This document shows positions 1-7,702 of a stretch of 64,000 nt of DNA, piece after piece. The translations under genes and the position numbers were made by a program. The stretch comes from an uncultured delta proteobacterium (GTDB lineage Bacteria; Desulfobacterota; Desulfovibrionia; Desulfovibrionales; Desulfovibrionaceae): contig CAIMRY010000006.1 in the NCBI GenBank assembly GCA_903843965.1, positions 1 to 64,000 of the forward strand, written 5' to 3'. Each line of letters starts with the position of its first letter. The stretch's first letter is position 1. The notes beneath the pieces were generated by a model. That model did not search any database and was not told where the DNA came from. It was given only the letters and a program-made list of their open reading frames with translations.

Positions 1-34
1 CGTCAAATGGGGGGAGGGGAGATGCCTCCGGCGG

Positions 35-179
35 CCGGGGGGAATGATTCCCCCCGGACCCCCCCGGAGGGTCTTGGACCAGAACCGTCCAGTACAAGCC
101 GAAGGGGCTGTTTCAGGCTCCTGCCTGAAACAGCCCCTTCGGCGCAATGGGGAGTCCAGAGGGCCTCAGGCCCTTTGGC
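35..179 (+). repeat. Modular intergenic repeat, copy 1
   Basis: Three modules lie in a row: a G6-AATGATT-C6 palindrome (37-55), a long perfect hairpin (98-143), and a 32-bp box (148-179) that contains the inner palindrome GGGCCTCAGGCCC. The palindrome and the 32-bp box recur at 17679-17792 in the opposite orientation, with a different hairpin between them. The element lies downstream of the acyl-CoA dehydrogenase gene, in about 270 bp that hold no gene. Confidence 0.75.
98..143 (-). terminator. Long perfect hairpin, probable terminator or mRNA 3' end
   Basis: A 21-bp perfect stem (98-118 with 123-143) closes a 4-nt TCCT loop. It lies 130 bp downstream of the stop codon of the minus-strand acyl-CoA dehydrogenase gene. 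There is no T-tract on either side, so intrinsic termination is not assured; it may instead protect the 3' end of the mRNA. Confidence 0.5.
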
Positions 180-270
180 GGGGGCCGCGTCAGCCGTTAC
201 GATGAGCGGTCTTCCGCGAATCTTACGGCTGTCGACAGCATCGATAGGGGCAGCGCCACTGGCTCTTCTT

Positions 271-2334
271 TTACATCGGGTAATCGAGAGCTTCCGGGAT
301 CATGACCCCGGCCAGGGCTTCCCCGGCGCGATCACGGGCGAGGCGCGCGCCCACCAGTGCGGTGTCCAGCTGCAGGCGCAGCAGCTCAAACATGTCCGCC
401 GCCTGGGAGTTGGACGTGCGGGTGTAGCCGTAGACCAGCTCGCCGGTGATGCGCGCCACCTCGCCCGCCGTGCGGGCGGAATGGATGCGCGTCAGGTCGG
501 CGTAGAAGGACAGCAGTCCTTCCAGTCCCTCGGCCACCACGGGATTTTCCGGGCCCTTCTGCTTCAGCTCAACCACATCGGCGATGAAGCAGCGCGCGGC
601 CACCAGCCAGGCCAGGGCGTCGGCCATGGGGAAGGTCACGCCGTGGCGGTTGCTGTTGAACAGCTTCTTGCCGTCGTCGTCCTTGTTGGCCTGCAGGTGC
701 TCCAGGGTCCACAGCCACAGGCGCATGGCCTGGGCCAAGGCGCGGGAGCCGCAGGCGGGCCAGGCGGCGGCCAGCTTGTCCAGGTCGTCGATCCAGTAGG
801 CCATGAGCTCCAGGAACAGCGGGTTGGTCATGGTGGCCACCAGGTGGCGGCGTTGCACAACCTCCGGGCCCTCGTAGGTGGCTTCGAGCTGGCAGTCGGT
901 CCACTTCTGGAACAAAAAGCCCGGGCAGTCCTCGGTGACGCCGTAGCCGCCGACGAGCGCCACGGCCTCGCGCATCATGGTGGCGCCGTGGCCGGTGTTC
1001 CACAGCTTGCAGGCCGGGATGAGCACGTTGCCCTCGGCGTCCTGCACGGCATACTGCACCAGGGTGTCGTTCAAAAGCCCCTGGTAGCGGTCCTCCTCGA
1101 ACAGGGCCTCGCGCTCGGCAGGGGTCATGAAGGACAGGCGCAGGAATTCCTTGGCCTGGGGCTCGATCTTTTTCAGCGCGCTCATCTGGGCGCGCGGGCC
1201 AGTCAGCCCCTGCTCGTGGAACAGGGCCTCCTTGGCGCGTTCGATGGGGTCGAAGTTGTCGGCCTTGCGCGCGGCGTCAAAGCCGAGCGACGCCCCGGCC
1301 TCGCCTGCGGCCCAGATGTCGGCCAGGCGCTGGACCGCGTCCTCCTTCATCTGCAGGCCCTGGTCGAAACGGGGGGTGCCGGGCACGGCCTCGCCGCCGC
1401 GGAAGCGGCCGCGGTGGTAGCGGATCACCGGCTCCACGGCGGACAAAAGCTTGGCCGAGCTCATGATGCCCACCGGGATGCGCGTGCGGTGGAACACCGC
1501 GCCGATGATCTCGGCGTGGCTGTACTTGGGCACGATGACGCCGTCGACGATGGAGTACCCGCCGATGATGCGGCTGGCGGGCACCTTGAGGCTCAACACC
1601 GGGTCGCGCGTGCTGGAGAGCTGGTGCACCATCTTGAGCGTGGGCGCGCCGCGGTCGAACACGCCGGGGTCGTCCTCCTCCAGGATGATCATGCACGAGC
1701 CTTTTATGCGCGGGTCGTCGGACACGACCGCCGCCGTCACAAAATTCGCGAAGTCCATGTTGGTGATGAAGCGGCCGCGCTTGTCGACCTGGAGGACCGG
1801 CTCCTCGCCGTCCTTCCACTCGGCCACGCGCACCTTGCTGCCCAGCATGCCGGTGTCGACGCCGACAAAGGGCAGGGGCTCGGTCAGGGCGAAGGCCCCG
1901 CGCCAGGTGGGGTGGTCCGGGCTGGGGCACGACAGGCTCATGTAGCGCTGGCGCTGCTCGGGTGTGCCTTTTTCGTGGATGGGGGCCAGCGCGAGGTTGT
2001 TGGCCAAGCCGCAGGTGGCGGCCCCGGCGTCGACCCAGGACAGCTCGAAGGTGGTCAGCGAGAGGGCGAAATTCTTGGGGCCGTCGATGTAGCCGCCCTG
2101 GCTGGTGTCCATGTACAGGGCGGTCAGGCCGGAGGCGTCGAAGACGTCCAGCAGGGACTGCTTGCGCTCGGTCCACTCGTGGCTGTTGCGCACGCCGTCG
2201 GCCACCATGCGGGCCACGTGCCCACGGGCCACGCCGCGCGCGGACTGGACCACCATCTGCAGCTCATAGCGGTCGGCGTAGCGCCACATGATCTGGCGGA
2301 CATCATCTCCGGGCAGGGTCGCGAGCTTTGTCAT
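271..2334 (-). CDS. Acyl-CoA dehydrogenase family protein (long form)
   Basis: A 687-residue flavoprotein of the acyl-CoA dehydrogenase family, predicted to oxidise an acyl-CoA and pass electrons to ETF. Family segments are visible: the FAD-contacting GAFALTEP in the middle domain and, further on, GGYGVTEDCPGF, which resembles the C-terminal helical-domain signature. It is longer than the usual 380-400 residues, so it belongs with the roughly 600-residue members that carry an extra C-terminal helical region. The ATG at 2334 follows a TTGAGG ribosome-binding site. EtfB, EtfA and an ETF:quinone oxidoreductase homologue lie 5-10 kb away and are plausible partners. The substrate cannot be told from sequence. 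Confidence 0.85.
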   Translation of the reverse strand: MTKLATLPGDDVRQIMWRYADRYELQMVVQSARGVARGHVARMVADGVRNSHEWTERKQSLLDVFDASGLTALYMDTSQGGYIDGPKNFALSLTTFELSWVDAGAATCGLANNLALAPIHEKGTPEQRQRYMSLSCPSPDHPTWRGAFALTEPLPFVGVDTGMLGSKVRVAEWKDGEEPVLQVDKRGRFITNMDFANFVTAAVVSDDPRIKGSCMIILEEDDPGVFDRGAPTLKMVHQLSSTRDPVLSLKVPASRIIGGYSIVDGVIVPKYSHAEIIGAVFHRTRIPVGIMSSAKLLSAVEPVIRYHRGRFRGGEAVPGTPRFDQGLQMKEDAVQRLADIWAAGEAGASLGFDAARKADNFDPIERAKEALFHEQGLTGPRAQMSALKKIEPQAKEFLRLSFMTPAEREALFEEDRYQGLLNDTLVQYAVQDAEGNVLIPACKLWNTGHGATMMREAVALVGGYGVTEDCPGFLFQKWTDCQLEATYEGPEVVQRRHLVATMTNPLFLELMAYWIDDLDKLAAAWPACGSRALAQAMRLWLWTLEHLQANKDDDGKKLFNSNRHGVTFPMADALAWLVAARCFIADVVELKQKGPENPVVAEGLEGLLSFYADLTRIHSARTAGEVARITGELVYGYTRTSNSQAADMFELLRLQLDTALVGARLARDRAGEALAGVMIPEALDYPM

Positions 2335-2515
2335 GCGTGAACCTCAACTTGCTGTTTTTGTTGACTCCGGGCCAAGGCAGGACGCCGGATTTTGTGGCTC
2401 GTTTACGGCATTCGGGCGCGGGCGTCAAAGGCTAAAGCGGGCGGGGGCTCGCAGGGGGGGCTGGGCCTGAACAGAACCGGGGCTCCCGGCGAGCGGCCGA
2501 AAGCCCCGGCAGGGG

Positions 2516-2824
2516 TTATTTGGGCTCTGCGGGTTTGGCGCGGCGGGCCTTCCACCAGTCCAGGCCGAGCTTGATGGCTGCGGCCCAGCACAAAATGGCA
2601 ACAAAAGAGAGCACCACAAAGCTTGAGCGTAGCCCTCTGCCCCCTGAAAATGCCATCGCCACGAGTACGCCAAATCCAGCGATATGGACACACAACCAGT
2701 ACGTTGGGATTTGCCCGGTCCTGTTCCAGAGCTGACGCAAGATCGTGAGTGACACAATCAGAAGTGCTGGCAACGTGATCCAAAATATTGTGCCATTCCA
2801 TAAGAGATAGAAGGAGTCCTCCAC
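2516..2824 (-). CDS. Small membrane protein, candidate immunity protein of locus A
   Basis: A 102-residue protein with three likely membrane helices (residues about 8-28, 42-60 and 67-88) and a basic C-terminus. No family is recognised. It starts with GTG directly after the TAG of the upstream gene, so the two are translationally coupled. Position and size are typical of the immunity partner of a toxin that acts on the inner membrane or periplasm. The role is inferred from context: the other candidate effectors in the window are likewise followed at once by small membrane or exported proteins. Confidence 0.55.
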   Translation of the reverse strand: MEDSFYLLWNGTIFWITLPALLIVSLTILRQLWNRTGQIPTYWLCVHIAGFGVLVAMAFSGGRGLRSSFVVLSFVAILCWAAAIKLGLDWWKARRAKPAEPK

Positions 2825-3610
2825 CTAGCGTTTTCTCCTGTAGACCTGCTCGCACACATCGTCGATACGTTGGCCCAGGTCTTTGGTGCTGCGTTCTTGG
2901 CCACCGTTCCACACATCGTCAACAGTTCGCGCCATGCCAACGACCTTATTGATTGGAATGGTTATGGCTGGATTGCCGACCACGCTGGCCACGCGGTCTA
3001 ATCCAAAGTATTCCGCACCCTTGGTCGCCGCCGTATCCCATCCATTGTACCCAATATCCTTGAGCACTGTTTTCCCCACATCTTTCGTGACTTCCCAGGC
3101 CGCCTTGCCGCCAAACTCCACACCCTTCTTCAGGTCCTCGTTGTTCCGCGCGTCCCAGGTCTTGCCGAGCGCCTCGCCTGTGGCGTCCCAGCCCTTGCTC
3201 ACGGCCTCGCCGATGCCCGCGCCGATGGTCGAGGCTGCCTCGCCGAAGGCGTTCTTCCGGTCGACGTAGTCCAGGTGCTCCTGCGTGGCCGAGAAGAGCG
3301 TCCAGGGCTCGGCGGGCGGCGTAATGAGCCCGGTCTCGCTGTCCGCGCCCGCCAGCTTGCCCGGCCCGAAGCCGCCGGTCACCCCGCTGCCGCCAAAGTC
3401 GCCGCCACCGCCAGCATACCCGACGTCAGTGTCGGCCTTGCCGCCCGAAAAGCCGGAAGGCCGCCAGTCCGGCGGTTTGGCCACCACCCACCAGTCCGGC
3501 TCGCCGGGCTCGCGCGTGCGGCCGTTGTATCCTTCGCCGGGCTGCAGTACTTCATGCGCGCCGGTCTCGTCGGCGATCCACAACAGGTTGCCGTCCTTGT
3601 CGTAGGGCAT
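2825..3610 (-). CDS. Putative effector/toxin of locus A
   Basis: A 261-residue protein of no recognised family. Residues 1-90 are rich in Gly, Trp and Pro with a low-complexity Gly stretch. Residues 100-190 are Ala/Gly-rich amphipathic helix. The block GEALGKTWDARNNEDLKKG resembles GEALGKTAEAYATNEDLQK in the displaced Rhs tip at 27470-27979, which links this gene to toxin tips. The ATG at 3610 has a clear GGAGG site 7 bases upstream; a longer reading frame exists upstream but runs antisense through the neighbouring gene. It is followed at once by a small membrane protein. A membrane-active toxin is a reasonable guess, not shown. Confidence 0.55.
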   Translation of the reverse strand: MPYDKDGNLLWIADETGAHEVLQPGEGYNGRTREPGEPDWWVVAKPPDWRPSGFSGGKADTDVGYAGGGGDFGGSGVTGGFGPGKLAGADSETGLITPPAEPWTLFSATQEHLDYVDRKNAFGEAASTIGAGIGEAVSKGWDATGEALGKTWDARNNEDLKKGVEFGGKAAWEVTKDVGKTVLKDIGYNGWDTAATKGAEYFGLDRVASVVGNPAITIPINKVVGMARTVDDVWNGGQERSTKDLGQRIDDVCEQVYRRKR

Positions 3611-3667
3611 AGCGTTCCTCCAGTATAATTTCAACGATTTGGTGCAGCCCCCGCCGGGGGGGGGGGC

Positions 3668-3686
3668 GGGGGGAATCATTCCCCCC
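3668..3686. repeat. G6-AATCATT-C6 palindrome, copy 2
   Basis: The same 19-bp palindrome as at 37-55 and 17774-17792, here in a G-run-rich 116-bp gap between the adaptor-like gene and the putative effector gene. The 32-bp box and the long hairpin of the full element are absent. Confidence 0.7.
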
Positions 3687-3726
3687 GGCCTGCGGAGCAT
3701 ATCGCCTTGGTCTTCTCTTCTCCCCT

Positions 3727-4308
3727 CTACCTGCCCATCTTGGCCGCCAGCCAGGTGGTGGGCGCGGGCGCGGCAATGGGGCTGGACTCGCGGGCGTCGA
3801 CCCCGCGCGCCTCGCGCAGCTTTTCGGCGTAGATGGACCAGAAGGCCTGGCCCAGGCTCGTGGAGGCCGTGAGCGGGTAGGCCAGCGTGGCCGAGAGCCG
3901 CGCGGACAGCGCCTCGCACAAGAGCGGGTCGAACAGGCGCGGGTCGTCCAGGCGGCGGATGTAGGCGATGGACAGCGGCCCGGTCTCGTCGCACAGCACC
4001 AGCCCGGCCTGCACCTCCCAAGCGGCGAGCGAGTTGCCGCCCGTGGCCACGCCCAGCACGCGCAGGCAGTCTGTGGGCAGGGGGTAGGCGTTGGACCATT
4101 TCCAGGCCGGGGCCGTGGCGCTTGCGGCCAGCTCCACCAGCGCGCTGGCGCAGTTCCAGGGGTGGGCGCGCAGCACGGCGTCGCGCACGCTTGCCCAGCG
4201 CTGGTTGCACAGTCGGGCGGCCTTGGTGTTGTCGGCAAGGGAGGCGATGGCCTCCTCGCCCAGGTCGGTCAGGGCGCTGTTGCAAATCTCGATGACGCTG
4301 GTGGCCAT
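3727..4308 (-). CDS. Phage T7 gp11-like tail tubular / adaptor protein
   Basis: A 193-residue protein resembling the podovirus tail tubular (head-tail adaptor) family. The signs are an N-terminus starting VIEICNSALTDLGEE, then RDAVLRAHPWNCA, then LPTDCLRVL, all in the usual family order. In phages this protein forms a ring between portal and tail. Here no other phage structural gene is visible; it is the first gene of a three-gene unit with a putative effector and a membrane protein. The ATG at 4308 lies about 55 bp downstream of a promoter shared with two other toxin loci. It may be a phage remnant or a reused part. Confidence 0.65.
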   Translation of the reverse strand: MATSVIEICNSALTDLGEEAIASLADNTKAARLCNQRWASVRDAVLRAHPWNCASALVELAASATAPAWKWSNAYPLPTDCLRVLGVATGGNSLAAWEVQAGLVLCDETGPLSIAYIRRLDDPRLFDPLLCEALSARLSATLAYPLTASTSLGQAFWSIYAEKLREARGVDARESSPIAAPAPTTWLAAKMGR

Positions 4309-4369
4309 TGTGGACCTCCGGGGGGTTTTCGCGCCATGCGGGTGATTCCGGGCGCGCGGGTTCGCGGCC

Positions 4370-4430
4370 ATCATACCCCCGGTTTCCGGGCCGGACAAAA
4401 ATGCCCTGTTTTTGGCCGGTAAAAGGACGA
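4370..4430 (-). promoter_or_regulatory. Shared toxin-locus promoter, copy A
   Basis: Read on the minus strand: a first GTCC box at about 4425-4428, a CGGCCAAAA core, a -35 TTGTCC at 4398-4393, a 17-bp spacer, and a -10 TATGAT at 4375-4370. Spacing and bases match copies at 24624-24684 and 54823-54883 closely. It drives the unit 4308 to 2516. Confidence 0.75.
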
Positions 4431-4520
4431 TAATTCCGGGTTGACAGGATTTCTGAAATTCCTCTGTGCACAACTCGCCGCTTAAGGTATTCATTTGAAA
4501 GCAACTGGAGGATACCCGCC

Positions 4521-4781
4521 ATGACACGAAACAAGACTTCTCAGATGGTTTTGCCTGCACAGTCGCTGATGATCAAACGGTCCGTTCTCGCCTCCGCCTG
4601 GCTTCTCTGCGCGTGGCTCCTGCTCTGCGCAGGAGCCACGCCCGCCGCCGCCGCCCAGCCCGCACGCCAGGACATGGCCGACATGGCGGGCATGGACGAA
4701 CCCACAGTGCAGCCGAGCCACCCACCGGGGGAAACAGGACGACCCAGAGTTAACGTACAAGCCATCAGATTTTTTCATTAA
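4521..4781 (+). CDS. Truncated exported protein related to the cytochrome b N-terminus
   Basis: An 86-residue product with a good GGAGG site and ATG. It has a hydrophobic signal-like segment (residues about 20-45, ending near AAAAQ), then DMADMAGMDEP. The start MTR, the membrane segment and this Met/Asp motif match the first 70 residues of the cytochrome b gene at 5475 (MEGMAGMEAP). It appears to be a truncated copy of that gene whose body has been lost. Expression is possible but function is doubtful. Confidence 0.45.
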   Translation: MTRNKTSQMVLPAQSLMIKRSVLASAWLLCAWLLLCAGATPAAAAQPARQDMADMAGMDEPTVQPSHPPGETGRPRVNVQAIRFFH

Positions 4782-5101
4782 AACACAGAGGGTCGCCCAA
4801 ATCACCCTGGAGAACAACCCTCCCCGTCTCGCATCCACAATCTGGATCATAAAGACCTGAGCATGAAACTCCACTTCTGGGTCGCCTGATCATGCGCGGA
4901 CTCGAAGTGCAGACAACTGCACATGAACTCATGGGAACGTGCAAGCACATTCCCATTATCAGACTAGATTGGGAGGATTCGATTAACAACATGCTGAAAA
5001 TACGTTAAATTACTGTTGGCACATGGTCTGCATAGGCGGCTGTGACCGAGGGACAACGCCCCTCTGGGCCTTCCATCCTCAACCTGTGCAAGGTGACCGA
5101 C
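4782..5101. other. Gene-free stretch
   Basis: AT-richer DNA between two gene fragments, with no convincing reading frame on either strand and no recognised transposase remnant. It is probably decayed sequence. Confidence 0.5.
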
Positions 5102-5345
5102 ATGAACAGATGCTCCACCCCCCTCGTTGCCGCCGCGCCAGCCTTGGTCTTTCCACCTCCCTGGCGCTTGCTGTGGACATCACACCCAAAGTTCCGGCCA
5201 AGACCGGCACCTCCGCTGCCGCCACCATGCCCATGGATATTGGTCTAGGCATGATGACTCCGGCGGCATGATGGGCCAGGACATTGCGAACGGCAAGATG
5301 GTTGAGGCCTTTCTCTCCGGCCTTGGGCGGGGCAACACGGACTAA
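5102..5345 (+). pseudogene. Frameshifted small exported protein
   Basis: An ATG at 5102 opens a signal-peptide-like stretch (MNRCSTPLVAAA). The likely continuation, LSTSLALAVDITPKVPAKTG, lies in a second frame, and a Met-containing tail (GGMMGQDIANGKMVEAF) lies in a third frame up to 5345. Reading through two shifts gives a secreted Met-containing protein like the one at 7045. I infer a decayed member of that family; sequencing error could also explain part of it. Confidence 0.35.
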
Positions 5346-5474
5346 CACAATCGGCGACACCACTACGGGCTGAGGCCAGGTCATTTGTTCGAAACTGAGC
5401 CACCGGAACAGCATTTTTCGTGACTCCGACACCTCAGTGTAGTATCTGTCATCACTAACCTGGAGGACCAGATC

Positions 5475-7001
5475 ATGACCAGACACATCAAGTCATCCGC
5501 ACTGACGGATTCATCAACGCCAAGGCTCCCGAGACGCAAGACCCTGCTGCTGGCCATAGGACTGCTGGTGTCGCTGCTTATTCTCAGTGCCGGTGCCGCG
5601 TTCGCCGCCACAGCCCAAGACACGCACAAGGAACCGTCCATGGAGGGCATGGCGGGCATGGAGGCGCCAACGGCGAAACAAACCAAGGCGGCCCCAGCGC
5701 CCAAGGCTGCGCACCAGGAACCGGCTGAGGTGCATGTCGCCGCAGAGGCGAAGCATGCCCCGGAAGGCGCCGTCGCCAAAGACGCGCACGATGAACCGGC
5801 CATGGAAGGCATGGACATGGGCGGGGCCGAGGCCTCGGAGCAGCATGGAGCCAACGCAGGCCATGGCCACGGCGTTCCGGGCATCGGCTACATCGGGCTG
5901 GCCAAGGGGACTGGGGCCATCGACCCGGCGCTGCTGAAGGATTTCAAGGAGCGGGTGTCCACGGAGGCCATGAGCAAGGGCAAGCTGGATCAGGTCCGTT
6001 TCGCCTTCTTCGCGCTCTCCTTCCTCATGGTCTGTTTGGCCTACGCCAGGATAGCCAAGCTGGAGCCGCTCACCAGGAAGCTGCGCGCAGCCGTTGACTG
6101 GCACTCCCTGGGCACGGTGACGGGCATCATCCTGTGCGGACTTGTGATTCCGTCGGGCATCATCATCACCTTCTTCTTCATGCCCACCTCCACCGGCGTC
6201 TATGCCAGCGTGGAGGCCATGACGGCCAGTCCGGCCCTGGCCTTCTTCAGGAACCTGCACAACTGGTCCAGCGAGGTCTTCATCTGGCTGATGCTGCTGC
6301 ATGCGGCCCGGACCATCTCCACGCACACCTTCCTGGGCAAGCGCAAGTTCATCTGGCTGGCTGGCGCGGTGGCCAGCGCCGTGGCCTGGGTCGCCTTCAT
6401 CTCCGGCAGCTTCATGCGCGGCGACCAGGAGGCCATCGAAGGCTTCGAGCACATGATGTACTCCTTTGGGCTGGTCCCTGGGGGCAGCGTCGTCTCGCAG
6501 TTCTTCTCCGGCGACCTGACCCTGATCCGCCTGACCACGCTCCACGTCATCGCCACCATCTTCATCATGGCCGTGTTCGTGGCCATGCACGTGCTGATGC
6601 GCAAGGTGCACGTGCTGGTGGAGTCCCGCTGGAAGACGGCGACCATCTACTCCCTGGTTCTGACCGCCCTCATGGTGGTGCAGAGCATCTACATGGAAGC
6701 CCCCTTTGTCCGCGGGCTGGCGAACATCCCGACGCTCTCCGGCATCGAGTACACCAAGCCGCCCTGGCCCATCTACTTCCTGATCCAGGGCGAGAACTGG
6801 TTCGGCGCAAACGCCATGGTCCTGATCCTGACCGTCACTTTCGTCCCGTTGATCATATTGCCCTATGTGGTCGAGCTGCTGCCCATGACGGACCAGCGCA
6901 AGCGGCAGGTGGGCGAGGGCGCTTTCTATGCAGGCGTCTTTGCGCTGTTGCTTGTGTCCTTCATCGCCGCCGGGGGCAAGATCATCGCGCACATATTCTA
7001 G
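5475..7001 (+). CDS. Cytochrome b/b6-type membrane protein with Met/His-rich periplasmic arm
   Basis: A 508-residue protein. Residues 1-45 hold a membrane anchor. Residues 50-140 are a periplasmic arm rich in Ala, Met and His (MEGMAGMEAP, MEGMDMGG, HGANAGHGHG). The rest is a cytochrome b core with about eight membrane helices. Haem-ligand pairs are visible as HNW...LLH (14 apart) and HVI...AMH (15 apart); the 15-residue second spacing is that of cytochrome b6. KPPWPIYF corresponds to the subunit IV PEWY region. It probably oxidises menaquinol, but no Rieske or c-type subunit is adjacent, so the acceptor is unknown. The Met/His arm suggests metal binding. Confidence 0.75.
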   Translation: MTRHIKSSALTDSSTPRLPRRKTLLLAIGLLVSLLILSAGAAFAATAQDTHKEPSMEGMAGMEAPTAKQTKAAPAPKAAHQEPAEVHVAAEAKHAPEGAVAKDAHDEPAMEGMDMGGAEASEQHGANAGHGHGVPGIGYIGLAKGTGAIDPALLKDFKERVSTEAMSKGKLDQVRFAFFALSFLMVCLAYARIAKLEPLTRKLRAAVDWHSLGTVTGIILCGLVIPSGIIITFFFMPTSTGVYASVEAMTASPALAFFRNLHNWSSEVFIWLMLLHAARTISTHTFLGKRKFIWLAGAVASAVAWVAFISGSFMRGDQEAIEGFEHMMYSFGLVPGGSVVSQFFSGDLTLIRLTTLHVIATIFIMAVFVAMHVLMRKVHVLVESRWKTATIYSLVLTALMVVQSIYMEAPFVRGLANIPTLSGIEYTKPPWPIYFLIQGENWFGANAMVLILTVTFVPLIILPYVVELLPMTDQRKRQVGEGAFYAGVFALLLVSFIAAGGKIIAHIF

Positions 7002-7044
7002 TACTGACCGCAACATCGCAACATTCAACCCGAAGGAGTTCCGT

Positions 7045-7479
7045 ATGAAGAAGATGACGACCCTCAAAAAGTCACTGCTGACTGCGGTTGTTTTTGCCGC
7101 CATGGCCTTTCCGACCCTTTCCGCAGCTGCCGAGCAGACTCCTGGCAGCATGATGGGCAGCGGCCAGACCATGGCGCGCAGCGGCCAGGGCATGATGATG
7201 GACGCCAAGGGAACTGCCGCGATGATGCGGGGCGGCAACATGCTGATGCAAGGCGGGAACACGATGATGGACGCCAAGCGCATGTCCCTTGGCGAGAAGA
7301 TGATGTTGGACGGCCAGACCATGATGGGCAAGGACGACGCCATGGGCAGCGGCCAGACCATGATGCTGGATGGCCAGAAGATGATGATGGACGGCAAGAA
7401 GATGATGATGGACGGCTACGCGAAGATGAAGGACGGCAAGAAGCAGCTGGACACGGACCTGAAGAAGGCCGCGAAGTAG
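7045..7479 (+). CDS. Secreted methionine-rich repeat protein
   Basis: A 144-residue protein with a signal peptide (cleavage probably after LSAAA, about residue 29). The mature part is a chain of imperfect repeats such as GQTMMLDG, GQKMMMDG and GKKMMMDG, and about 30 of 144 residues are Met. The C-terminus is Lys/Asp-rich. The GGAG site and ATG lie 43 bp behind the cytochrome b gene, so the two are likely one operon. Met clusters suit Cu(I) or other soft-metal binding, or scavenging of oxidants; both are inference. No known family is recognised. Confidence 0.65.
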   Translation: MKKMTTLKKSLLTAVVFAAMAFPTLSAAAEQTPGSMMGSGQTMARSGQGMMMDAKGTAAMMRGGNMLMQGGNTMMDAKRMSLGEKMMLDGQTMMGKDDAMGSGQTMMLDGQKMMMDGKKMMMDGYAKMKDGKKQLDTDLKKAAK

Positions 7480-7520
7480 CGTTTCCTTCCTTAACTCTAG
7501 GCACCTATGCGGGGGTGGCG

Positions 7521-7571
7521 TTGGCTGCCCCCGCAGGTTGGCTGCCCCCACAGGTTGACTGCCCCCGCCCC
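7521..7571. repeat. Three 17-bp tandem units
   Basis: Two units differ by one base (TTGGCTGCCCCCGCAGG at 7521 and CACAGG ending at 7538-7554), and a third diverges at its end. A GCGGGGG run at 7509 can pair with CCCCCGC inside the first unit, giving a terminator-like hairpin after the Met-rich gene. No T-tract follows. Confidence 0.5.
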
Positions 7572-7702
7572 TGTCGCATAAGGAGATGCAAGCCGTCGTG
7601 CCAGGGTCGCGGGAAAGTTCCCGCGCCCAGTCTGATTATTTGCGGCAAAGCAAGCCAAGCCGCCCCCTTGCGGGCCTGCGGCTTTGACACCGGGGGACAC
7701 GC

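Noticed and set aside
7-2340. A 777-codon frame on the plus strand
   Set aside because: It is the antisense of the acyl-CoA dehydrogenase gene; its composition is typical of a GC-rich shadow frame and it has no family similarity.
3668-3686. Terminator at the G6/C6 palindrome
   Set aside because: No T-tract follows, it lies inside a likely operon, and the same sequence recurs as part of a repeat element.
4765-4992. A 75-codon minus-strand frame
   Set aside because: No ribosome-binding site, no family similarity and unlikely composition; the region looks decayed.
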